Below, piece by piece: positions 53,369-63,551 of a stretch of 64,000 bases of DNA. The first letter of the stretch is position 1; each line of letters begins with the position of its first letter. A program made the translations under genes and the position numbers. Under the pieces are notes generated by a model. That model was not told the DNA's origin, ran no database searches, and saw nothing but the letters and a program-made list of their open reading frames with translations. The stretch comes from Chalciporus piperatus (taxonomy: Eukaryota > Basidiomycota > Agaricomycetes > Boletales > Boletaceae), in the NCBI GenBank assembly GCA_038093975.1, contig JBBPTG010000005.1, forward strand, positions 310,001 through 374,000. The letters are read 5' to 3'.

Positions 53369-56300
53369 ATGTCGTCCCCACCGCGAGTCGATTTCCCAAC
53401 GTCAGACATCGATGATGATGTTGACATGGACGCACCAACCCAATCTGTCCCGCAGAGGCTCTTCTTTCCAGGCAGTCCAGCCACTCCACTCGCAGCAAGA
53501 CGAGCTGCTGCCGCGACACCCAGATCAATTCGTAGAGGGCACGTCCAGTCTTCGCAGGTATCCACCACACCTCGTGTCGCGAGGCGAACGTATCACAATG
53601 ATATGAGCGACAATCTTAACTCGGATGCTACTCGTCTCTTTCTCCCTGGGTCGTCTGTCGCAGGTACCCCAAGAGTCGCGACACCAAGGAACCGCAGAGG
53701 TGATATCCACTCTAGCCTCGCCCTCACCTCTGCGACCCCTCGCAAGGCGAGCAAAGCGTATGACAGTGACATGCCCGATAACCCCAACTCGGATGGCACA
53801 CGCCTCTCCATACCAGCATCTTCGATGCCCAACTTCTCTGCACCCGTAGCCCCAACAGACGAACCCGACGAGATCCGTGCCATTTGGGGTACGACTGTCA
53901 ACCTCGCAGAGACGATGAGGCTCTTTCGCGATGTCCTTCGCGGATTCAAACCGAAATACCGCGCGTTGCACGATCGAGGGCTGAATCTCCGCACCCAAGT
54001 GTTTGCGTCCCCAGAGGACGCGGAGGTTCTCCTGTACGAGCAGCAACTCCGCATCTTGCGTCAGACCGGTCAGACTAACCTGAACTTGGATATGGTCAAC
54101 TTATTGGCATACCCTCCGTGCAAGAAGTTGTTCGGACAGCTACAAAAATACCCTCAGGAAGTGATACCTGCAATGGATCAAGTACTCAAGGATATAATAT
54201 TGGAGATTGCGGATGAAGATCAGCAAGCTGGAGTGGAAGAAATGCAGGGAGAGCAGGGAGACGAGGAGATCGCGGATATTATGGGCAAAGTGTACAAAGT
54301 TCGACCGTTCGGACTGACATCCATCAACATGCGCGAACTCAACCCGACTGGTAAGTGTACTCCATGTATCGACAACGCAGCGACCTAAGGATCGTTTTGC
54401 AGACACCGACAAACTGATCTGTATCAAGGGTCTCGTCATTCGTGCCACTCCCGTCATTCCGGACATGAAGGTGGCCTTCTTCCGATGCCTCACCTGCTCT
54501 CACACCGTTCAAGTCGAAATCGACCGTGGCAAGATCGAAGAGCCTGGTCGTTGTCCCCGCGATGTCTGTGCCTCTGTCGGCACGATGTCCCTGGTACATA
54601 ACCGCTGTGAATTCGCGGACAGGCAGGTTATCAGGTTGCAAGAAACCCCAGATGCAGTGCCTGATGGACAAACACCTCATACCGTCTCGTTGAGCGTTTA
54701 CGATGAACTGGTGGATATGGCGAAACCTGGTGACCGTCTGTCGGTTACTGGCATCTTCAGGAGTGTGCCCGTGCGAGTGAACCCCCGGCAGCGAACGATG
54801 AAGAGCCTGTTCAAAACGTACCTGGACGTCGTGCACATGCAGGTTGAAGATGTCATCGGCAGCGTTCATGGAAGGAAGACGCGCAAGGCTGACCTCGAAG
54901 CCAAACTGATCGAAATTAGCCGGAGACACGATTTGTACGAGCTTCTGGCGAGGTCACTCGCTCCATCCATCTGGGAGATGGATGACGTCAAGAAGGGGAT
55001 ACTCTTGCAGCTGTTTGGTGGAACGAACAAGAACATTGCGAGAGGCGGGGGAGGGGGCGGGCCTAGATATCGTGGCGACATCAACGTCCTACTAGTTGGT
55101 GATCCCGGTACTAGTAAGTCGCAGATCCTGCAGGTCAGTTTTGCGATGCCGGGTCTCGGTCCGCGAGCTGAACATTCCTTAGTATGTGCACAAAATTGCA
55201 CCTCGAGGAGTATATGCGTCCGGGAAAGGTTCATCCGCTGTCGGTCTCACTGCCTATGTTACTCGAGATCCGGACTCGAAGCAACTTGTTCTAGAGAGGC
55301 GAGTCCGCATGCGTATCACCGATTTCTTGCTCGCTAATCATATCTCAGTGGTGCCCTCGTTCTGAGTGATGGTGGTGTCTGCTGTATTGATGAGTTCGAC
55401 AAAATGTCGGACGCTACTCGTAGTGTCCTGCATGAAGTCATGGTGAGTTCTTCTTCTCTAGTTCCCCAAGCAGCCCTAACGCACTTGACGATCAGGAACA
55501 ACAAACTGTCTCCATAGCAAAAGCTGGAATCATCACAACTCTGAATGCTCGGACATCCATTCTTGCTGCAGCTAACCCAGTCGAGTCCAAGTACAACGTG
55601 GACCTGCCCATCACACGAAATATCGACCTTCCTCCTACACTCATCTCGCGATTCGATCTCCTTTACCTCGTCCTTGACCGCGTCGACGAAACGCTGGACC
55701 GCAAGCTTGCTCAACACCTTGTCGGGCTGTACCTCGAGGATGCCCCGGAAACTGGAGGACATGACATCTTGGTGTGTAACTCTCCCCCGGCCTTCATATA
55801 TCTGCCAATTGACATTTTCCCCTAGCCACTTGAAGAACTTTCTGGGTACATCGAGTACGCCCGCACCCACATACACCCAGTTCTTAGCTCCGAGGCCAGC
55901 GATGAACTAGTCGCCTCCTACGTTTCTCTCCGGTCCATTGGAGCTTCTGATCCCCGTTCATCTGAGAAACGTATCACTGCGACTACACGTCAACTCGAGA
56001 GTATGATCCGTCTCTCTGAAGCACACGCCCGTATGCGATTCGCTGCGCACGTCGAGCTTCAAGATGTGCAGGAAGCCTGTCGACTCATGCGGGAAGCCAT
56101 TCGGACGAGTGCCATGGACCCGAGAACGGGCAAGATCGACATGGGTCTGCTCAACACTGGTACTGGTGTTGGACAGAGGAAGTTGCGCGACGACATGCGG
56201 AAGGAACTCTTGGCTATGTTGGATAGTACTGGTGGTACGAAGAGCCGAGGTATCCGCTGGAGTGATGCAATGCGACGGTTGGGCGAGCAGAGTAGTATTC

Positions 56301-56413
56301 GGGTGGATGCTGCCGAGTTCGGGGAGGTGATCAAAGCGCTCGAGAATGAGGGTATCATTGCTGTCGTTGGAGAGCGTGATAAAAGGATGATTAGGAAGGT
56401 AGAAGGAGGTTGA
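53369..56413 (+). CDS. MCM4: DNA replication licensing factor MCM4
   Basis: MCM4 is one of the six subunits of the replicative helicase. ATG at 53369 is the first Met; upstream open codons begin with TTG. The N-terminal ~170 residues are Ser/Thr-rich with many SP/TP sites and contain a tandem repeat. The MCM N-domain carries a CX2C..CX4C-type zinc site ([19 protein letters not shown]). The AAA+ core has GDPGTSKS (Walker A), CCIDEFDKM (Walker B), and NPVESKYN and [10 protein letters not shown] (sensor and arginine finger). The C-terminus ends [21 protein letters not shown]. Six exons; the short ones near 55135-55350 were joined through [21 protein letters not shown]. Length about 930 aa, the family norm. 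Confidence 0.95.
53456..53845 (+). repeat. Diverged ~57-codon tandem repeat in the MCM4 N-terminal tail
   Basis: Unit 1 starts at 53456 (RLFFPGS), unit 2 at 53633 (RLFLPGS), and a partial unit 3 at 53801 (RLSIPAS). The first two are 59 and 56 codons long. Shared blocks in order are RL(F)xPGS, TPR, RRG(H/D)(V/I)xSS, TPR and NDM/SDMxDNxNSD. Confidence 0.85.
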
Positions 56414-56597
56414 ACGTTGAGGGTGTGTATCAGGGGTGTACTGGTGTCTTGTTTGTTGTGCTTGTATCGTGTATTTCTTTACGTCCAATTGACGTCCAAC
56501 ATGACGAAACTCCCTGTACCTTCTCTGGTTGTGAGTTTTTTTTCTGGCTCGAGCACACGACCACCACGTCGGTGAGCAGACTCGGTGTTGTCTTGTC

Positions 56598-56894
56598 ATG
56601 ATTGCTCGCAGTACGAAAGCTGGTTCGACGTCGCGACTCTTGGTTCATCTCAGACCACGACGGACGGTAACGACGCTGAGCTCGGAACGGAATATTGTCA
56701 ATGGGCCAGTCGGTCGTGGATATATCGGGTCTGTCACACATCCCCGCACGGAGCCAATCCAGATCGATAGGACCCTCACATCCACCTCGATAACCGTACG
56801 CTCAGCTCGCCAGTTCAGTACCACACCCAACACCCGACAAGCCCAACCGCTTTCCGATTCCTACCTACACTTCCACTTCGCCGAAGACAGCACG
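56598..56894 (+). other. In-frame upstream leader of M3 paralogue C
   Basis: An ATG at 56598 is in frame with the peptidase ATG at 56895 with no stop for 99 codons. The encoded leader is rich in Arg/Ser/Thr, has few acidic residues at its start, and contains ARQFSTTP, which fits an R-3 mitochondrial cleavage site. It may be a presequence or just 5' UTR. Confidence 0.45.
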
Positions 56895-59738
56895 ATGGCA
56901 GCGCTGACCCCTCCACAGGCACCGCCGAGTTGGCAGCACACAGTCGAGGACATCGAGAGGTTGACGACGGAGGCATTTGAGAAGAATAAAAAGGTCAGCG
57001 ATGAGACCGTGAAGCTGCCCGAGGATCAGCTTGGGTTCAATAATGTGAGTGGTGGATGCATTTCGATCTCGACGCGTGTCTAACTTGTACGTTTCGTTCA
57101 GGTCTTCGTGAGTCTGGTTTCGATATATCACATAGTATCTCTTATTCACGGGTTCGTGGTGTTGGTGTGGATAGCACGCTCTCGCAACCGCCGAGGCTGA
57201 GCTCGACATCACCATCGAGCCCCTTTCATTCTACCAAAACGTATCGACTAACAAAGCCCTCCGCGATGCATCTACAAAAGCCGAAGAACGCGCACGCAAG
57301 TTCGCAAACCAAGAATCCATGCGCATGGACGTCTACACAGCCAAAGTCACCGCGAAAGCCAACCTCCAACGCACAGGCGCATGGGACACGCTCACCGCCG
57401 AACAACAACGACTTGTCGACAAGATGATCCTCGATGGCAAACGCGCTGGGTTGGCGATTGAGAGTGCTGAGGAGAGGGAGAAGTTGAGGAAACTCAAGGA
57501 TGAGTTGTCGGATGCGTGTTTGAAATTTACGGTGGGTTTTTTTTCCCCCAGGCTTTCGTCGTGTTGTTGGTCTATTATACTGAGCGATCGTTGTGTAGCA
57601 AAACTTCAACGAGGAGAACGTGAGTACTCCGTCTCGATCATGGGTGAGTGATATTGACCGATTGGACATGTGATACAGGGACGCATCCCATTCACGAAAG
57701 AGGAACTTGATGGCGTACCAGAGGACGTAATTTCTGGGTATACCCAACGCACCGAAGGCGACAAAGTGTTGTACGAAATCACGTTCAAGACGCCCGACAT
57801 TTCCCCTGTTGTAAGTTCCTCGTCCCAGTCGACAGATGCATGCGATCTGATGTCTTTGATTCAGTTTAAATATGCCAAGAACCCAAAGACGCGTCAGGCA
57901 GCACAGGAGGCCTTTGAGGACCGGCTCGCGATCAATGTCGAGCACCTCGAAACGGCACTTCGTTTGCGCATACAGATCGCTAAGATCTTGAAATACGACT
58001 CGTGGGCGGACTACATCACCGAGGTGAAAATGGTCAAGAGCGCTGCCAACGCAACACAGGTGAGTTGCGAGGATTTGTTGGTCTCGTGCCAGCATGATCG
58101 ATGGTCGCGTGCAGTTCCTGGACGAGCTCAAGAAGAACCTCGACCCTCTCGGAAAGAAAGAGAGGGAGGCCCTTCTTGCACTCAAAAAGGAGGATCATGC
58201 CAAGCGTGGTCTATCGCCTGATGACAATTTCTACCTTTGGGATTACAGGTACCTAGTGCTATTCCATATTTATGCGATGATGTGTGAGACTGATGGTTTT
58301 GGTAGATTCTACGATCGTCTCTACATCGAGCAGAACCTAAGTCTCGACGATTCCCTCGTCAAGGAGTACTTCCCCGTCTCGGTGGTCGTTCCCGCGATTC
58401 TTGACATATACCAGAACCTCCTTGGAGTCAAGTTCATCGAGGTCAAGGGTGACGCTCGGGATGTATGGCACACTGGTGAGTTCCATGCTATTTAAGGTGT
58501 CCCCCCCCTCGAACGAGCCGCTCACATCATGCAGACGTTCAACAATTCGCAGTCTGGGAGAAAGACGCGAAAGACGGGTCCGGCTTCGTTGGTCACTGCT
58601 ACCTCGATCTCTTCCCTCGTGGTACGTCCCATCCGCGATACCTTCCACCGTACGCGCTGGATAACTCACGTCCGCACTTATAGAGGCCAAGTACTCCCAT
58701 GCTGCCGTCTGGGGTCTCCTGCCTGGTTACGACCTTGCGAACGGAAAGCGGCACTACCCATTGACCGCAATGGTCGCTAACCTCGCAAAGTCGACTCCAG
58801 AGCGACCCGCACTAATGCGTCACGACGATGTGACGACGTTCTTCCACGAGATGGGACACGTCTTCCACGGGCTGTTGAGTCGGACGCGGTATGCGCGGTT
58901 TCACGGGACGGCAGTCGCGAGGGATTTCGTGGAGGCACCATCGCAGATGCTTGAGAACTGGTCTGTCTTTGCAATGACTTTCGTTTCGATGGATGCGGTG
59001 ACTGATGCGGAGCGAATAGGTGTTGGGAGCCAGAGGTGCTTAAGAAGATGTCGAGCCATTACAAGACGCAGGAGCCACTTTCGGATGATCTGATCACCAA
59101 GATCATCAAGAGGTTCGTATTCTCATTTCCCGACCCTAACTTCGCGTTCTTGTCCCTGCTCACGAAAACTGACAAACAACGCACGACAGCCGCTACGTCA
59201 ACGTTGGACTGTTCTACCTCCGCCAACTCTTCTTCGCCAACTTTGATCTGCAAGTACACAACAACACCTGGCCTGCGGGAACGGATTACACGAAGTTGTG
59301 GAATGACCTCAGAGAGGAGATCTCGCTCGTCAAGGGTGGGGCATACAAACCTGGTCAGGGTTCGTTTGGGCACATTGTAGGCGGATACGATGCTGGGTAT
59401 TATGGGTTCGTCGTTCCTCTCCCCTTCGTCGCTCGTCGCTCATCGCGCGGTTGATAGATACACTTACTCGCTGGTGTTCGCTGCGGATATGTATGCTACT
59501 GTGTTCAAGAAAGCCCCGTTGGATCCTGCGCTTGGCAAGCTGTACCGGGACAAGATCTTGCTCGTCGGTGGGAGCAGGGATGACATGGATTCCCTCAAGG
59601 TGCGTTGTGCTCCGTCGAGCACGTGAGCATATACTGACCGGCGATGGCGTTGTTCAGGACTTTTTGGGACGGGAGCCGAACCCGAAGGCGTTCATCGACG
59701 AGATCGAGCAGGCGGGGAAGCTGGAGACGCGGTTGTGA
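56895..59738 (+). CDS. M3 family metallopeptidase (thimet oligopeptidase-like), paralogue C
   Basis: ATG at 56895 begins MAALTPPQAPPSWQHTVEDIE; TGA at 59736-59738 ends about 680 aa. Zinc motif TFFHEMGHVFHGLL near residue 470 is preceded by LMRHDDV and followed by SQMLENW. Further blocks are LKYDSWADYITEVKMVKSA, EYFPVSVVVPAILDIYQNLLG, and the C-terminal LVFAADMYATVFKKAPLD. It is multi-exon, with a 6-nt microexon at 57102-57107 (GTCTTC, Val-Phe). It is on the opposite strand to paralogues A and B and 30 kb away, and it sits next to the second lectin arm. A possible mitochondrial leader begins at 56598. Confidence 0.92.
57102..57107 (+). other. 6-nt microexon in M3 paralogue C
   Basis: Plus strand reads ..TTCAG|GTCTTC|GTGAGT... 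It joins ..LGFNN to HALATAEAE in frame. Confidence 0.85.
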
Positions 59739-61142
59739 GTGGGAGGGTTTACTAATGGGGGTTCGGCCGTCGGGAGATGGGGATGTGTACGATAGTAATT
59801 GACGGTGGTTCGGCTCTCTGTTTGGGGGATCTGAATTCCCTCGGCGGTCAGATCGCGGGGTCACGATGTTATCTCCGACAGACTGACACAAACATGCACC
59901 ACAACAGGTTGGTGGGCTGTCTTCATTCAACTCCTGGGTCTGTTGGGGGTAGACTACCAATGATGTATTGAAGATTTTTTGGATAAGCCGACATCCTCGC
60001 CAACTTGACGTCAATCTCACTCTCTTCAACTCACCTCCGAGTCTCCCCAAACTAGACTTAAAACCGAGATCGAAGCACAATCGTTCGGATCATATGAAGA
60101 CTCTTCCACCCTAGCCACAGTACTAACTTAGTAGCTAAGACTGCCCGCAACAGTGATAACTTGCTCCGTTGTCCCCATCACCTCGATCATTCGCTGGTGA
60201 GTACACATTCAAGAAGCGCTGAGAACTTGTTCCAGGAACAGCAATGGGCAATGGATAAGCCCGTGCGAACCAGCGCTTTCCTGTGGATTAAGTGGTTTCC
60301 TCGCTCACCATCATCTCAAGCCGTCAGTGCCTCCCTTTCGTGTTGACCTGCTGAGCTTAACCATGTCCACACAAGGTACGAACCGACTAGCGCACCACAT
60401 GGATGCAGCTTTCCCCCGACGGTAGGCGGATTGTAGTACGGCTTTCAGAACACAGGGGAAGCGCGCAGTTCAAGTTGAAGGCACCAGAGCTTTGTAACAT
60501 ATCGGCGCCACCACGCGTGTTTGTCTCAAGAGACGGGAAGTCCGTTGCAGGTAATTGAACACCTTGTTATGTTCTATCGTTCGTGCCCTCGCGAAAGCGC
60601 AACACGCTCATGTGCGCGCCAATGCCCAGGATGACTTGGCGAAGACCTAGGACGCGCAAATGTAACGCCAGTGTTGATGTTTTCGTCCCCGCCCATTGGT
60701 ATATTCCGCCACGATTAGAACTCTCAAGCTCCGAGTCTACCACTCTGCGGAACACAGCGGCGGCTGTATTGCGGTAATGAATCCTGGATTGTAAGTGTTC
60801 CTTCTATATACCTGATCGACATCGACAGCGCTCCTGTTTCAAGGTTCTGGACTGACCATTAGCTTGAAGCCGACAGTCCTTTGGAGCGACCGAGAACGAC
60901 GGTGATGAATCCTCGACGTGACCGCAGAATTCGAATGCTACTTCCTCCCGCATTGGGTCCCCCCGGGTGCAAGAGAAGCCTCTGCCCCTCGTCAAGTGAC
61001 ATGGCTCAACTTGGACATGAAACACACTATATAAACCACCCCACTTCATCCAGGATCTTTCAATCAACCACCTCATCCCAACAAGTCCGTCTTTTCCTCG
61101 TCCTCTACGCTGTCATACTGAATATTTCATACTCTAGAAACC
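59739..61142. other. Region between M3 paralogue C and lectin copy 2
   Basis: 1.4 kb, mostly inside the right repeat arm. It contains the lectin promoter at its 3' end. ORFs of 60-90 codons occur but no protein family is recognised; the corresponding left-arm DNA also lacks one. Confidence 0.5.
61028..61035 (+). promoter_or_regulatory. TATA box of lectin copy 2
   Basis: TATATAAA lies 115 bp upstream of the lectin ATG, in the same context as in the left arm. Confidence 0.75.
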
Positions 61143-61574
61143 ATGTCTTACTCTATCAAGCTTACCCTCTACCAGGCCAACCCTGCTCGCGGCCACTTCT
61201 CCATCGTCGAGGAGACCGTGTTCAACTACGCCAACGGGGGAACCTGGTCTAAGCAAGATGGTCACTGCCTCCTTACCATGGGTGGCAGTGGCACGTCGGG
61301 CACCATCAGGCTGATGTCCGACAAAGGCGAGCGGATCCTGATCGCTGTCGGTGTTCACAACAACAAGCGTTGGTGCGACGCCGTGACGGGTCTTGCTCCC
61401 GAACAGACTGGCCTGTTGATCAACTCGGAGTACTACAACAAAGGAGGGAGGGACTTTATGAGGGAGAAACAGTTGTCCGAGTATGACGTCACTAGCGCAG
61501 CCGGAACCAAGGTTGAAGTCAAGTTCACGGTGCATGAGGGCAAAGACCTCGCCGCCAACGTCATCATTGGATGA
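61143..61574 (+). CDS. Fungal fruit-body lectin (ABL/SRL family), copy 2
   Basis: Intronless, 143 aa, differing from copy 1 at four residues (Thr for Ala at 8, Asp for Asn in SEYDV, His for Gln in TVHEG, and Val for Ile in the last four). All changes are outside the GGSGTSGT and NNKRWCD blocks that line the sugar sites in the family, so both copies should keep binding. The stop overlaps a TGAGTGAGTGAGT string. A 153-codon frame runs antisense to it and is a by-product of base composition. Surrounding DNA is duplicated in the left arm. Confidence 0.95.
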   Translation: MSYSIKLTLYQANPARGHFSIVEETVFNYANGGTWSKQDGHCLLTMGGSGTSGTIRLMSDKGERILIAVGVHNNKRWCDAVTGLAPEQTGLLINSEYYNKGGRDFMREKQLSEYDVTSAAGTKVEVKFTVHEGKDLAANVIIG

Positions 61575-62062
61575 GTGAGTGAGTACTGTATACACTTGTC
61601 GCCGAGTTATTCATGACTAACGAGCGAGTTTGGCAGGTCCTCATTCGTTCGACGACCAGTCAACAGAGTGTGCGATGTCTGTATTGTGATTTGTAGTATC
61701 ATCGATCGGTGTATCAGTGTTGTTCTGTAGGAGGTAGCAAAAGGAAACAAAGGTTGTTCAAGTCCGTTCGATCAGCCTGAAATACTCACGAGAAAAATGG
61801 AGGAGTTTGGCTACTTCGACCGTCCACGCGGATGGTATCTCAAAGTGACAAGCACGGCCGACTATCGATGTTATTGTCTGGCTGACAAGAAGAAGGCCTA
61901 CTGGTTGAGCAATAAGTATTCGCATATGGGTCCATTTACACCCTATTCCTACAAGGCAATATACACTCATACTACTATAAAGAAAATCGAGCCATTATAT
62001 ACGAGTCCAGAACTAACGAACGGAACAGATTGAGTACAAAATCCACAAAAGTTGTGTAGTCC
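61575..62062. other. Convergent 3' intergenic region
   Basis: 488 bp between lectin copy 2 and the membrane protein gene. The first ~300 bp belong to the repeat arm. A 78-codon plus-strand ORF at 61797 begins inside the arm, is not preserved in the left arm, and is not supported. Confidence 0.5.
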
Positions 62063-63551
62063 TTAGTCCTTCTGAGTCCCCCTCGGTTCAGACGACGTCC
62101 GCCAGCTCGAAGAAATCGATAACTCGACGGTCGTCAAAAGGTGCGACGACGCACCCGACGGCGCACCCGAGATCGTATGACCAGCGGATCGCGTTCGGGG
62201 TTGTGTGAAATCGTCATCACTGTTGTTGTTGGTGGTGGTGGTGGTGGTGTCGACTCCGATATTGCCGGTGGGCTCTTTTATGAACGTCCGATAGATGAGA
62301 GTGATGATCACGAGGAGGTTGCACACGACCAATGAGATGATGATCTACGAGTCACGGTAAGTGGGTTGGAAACAAGAGGGGGGGAGATCGATGTGAGATC
62401 CCAGCATAATGATGGATGACGGTACCGAGGCGGGCTTACCTCGGTCATCGTGGCGATCCCTTGCCAAGGCCCCATTACAGGTACAACCTCCGATACCGAA
62501 TGAACAATCGACATCACGGTGACTGCAGCACTCGAGATGAATATAGACATGATCATCCTTCGTTGTCGTCTTTCCAAACGTATGCCCCAGAGCACACGGA
62601 GAGGAAGAACGACCAGAATCGTATCAGCGACAATGTCGGCTGTGAAGATAAAAATAATGTCAACAAGGGGGAACAAAACATCAATAACCAACACAAGAAG
62701 GATTGATGACCGGTGACCGGTGACGAGATGACACTCAAACTGTTATGGTACTCACCTACGACCTCCGCTATGGCCACTGCAGCGGCTGCCGAACACGAAT
62801 ACGACCGCCGAAGGCCATGGAGGAACTGTTCATAAATGCCCACACACCGATACGTCTTCGGCACCGAGAGCGCAAAGTACACAGCAACAAAGAACCACCC
62901 AGCGGCCAGCATGAGTATTCGAAGTCTCCCCGGTTGTACGATGCGAACAACAGAGGCTAGCAGACTCAAGCGTACCGACCTACCATGGTCAAATTGAGTG
63001 TAGGAGCATAGGTGAGTTCCTCGCGATCGTTTTTTTCGTTAAAGGGAAGACTCACCAGATAACCGCTGGCCGGCAATAGATGAATATCAACTGGGATGCA
63101 AACCTTACTGTCGTGTCTATCGGGTACGGATTCAGAATCGGAGGATGTGAGTCCGAATGCGCATGAGGGATTGCAAGGGCGGTCACCACTCACCACTGCT
63201 CACATTATACACATACAGCAACGAGATAGTAAGTACCCCGAATATAATCGCCACCTATCATGGTTCAAGTGATTGACATGTGAGCGTCCATCCATACAAC
63301 AGTTTCGCCGGCGAAACGAGCGACTGGGAGCCGGGGACTTGTGATAGGATACTTACAACGGCCCATGCATCTTCCCACCAAAACCGACCGATCCAGAGAC
63401 GGAAGCCCACGCGGAAGAGAGTGAGCAACATTGCAAGACCGTGGAAAACGCCCAGAACAACTGGAGTGAAAATGGAAGCAGGCATCAGTGAAGCTCGGGA
63501 CGATCTGTATTGACGGGGCACATGTATACCGTTTGCTAGTGTAATAGCCAT
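62063..63551 (-). CDS. Multi-pass membrane protein, fungal rhodopsin-like/integral membrane family
   Basis: A spliced minus-strand gene with hydrophobic segments in several exons, best started at ATG 63551 (MAITLANGIHVPRQYR). Segments recognised in order: FTPVVLGVFHGLAMLLTLFRVG with IGRFWWEDAWAV, VAIIFGVLTISLLYVYNVSS, FASQLIFIYCRPAVIW, a long VVRIVQPGRLRILMLAAGWFFVAVYF exon, DTILVVLPLRVLWGIRL, SIFISSAAVTVMSIVHSVSEV and ISLVVCNLLVIITLIYR. The plan (WW.D after TM1, loop ending VPKTYRC) resembles basidiomycete seven-helix integral membrane proteins, usually of unknown function. A hydrophilic Thr/Asn-rich tail ends at TAG 62063. Exon edges between 62690 and 63060 are uncertain. Confidence 0.7.

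Larger units (their letters stand above)
59893..61877 (+). repeat. Right arm of a ~2-kb inverted repeat carrying a lectin gene
   Basis: Inverted counterpart of 13085-15105. The match includes upstream DNA, promoter, CDS and 3' flank. It has ~36 bp more near 61835-61870 and lacks ~85 bp near 60385. Base substitutions are scattered, and the CDS differs at only four codons in amino-acid sequence. No transposase or terminal target duplication is visible at either edge. Confidence 0.9.

Noticed and set aside
57226..58185. 319-codon minus-strand ORF opposite M3 paralogue C
   Set aside because: It lies antisense to well-conserved peptidase exons and crosses their introns. It has no domain and is explained by codon composition.
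61134..61595. 153-codon ORF antisense to lectin copy 2 (and 133 codons antisense to copy 1)
   Set aside because: The sense strand is a clear lectin. The antisense frame is open in both copies simply because the copies are nearly identical.
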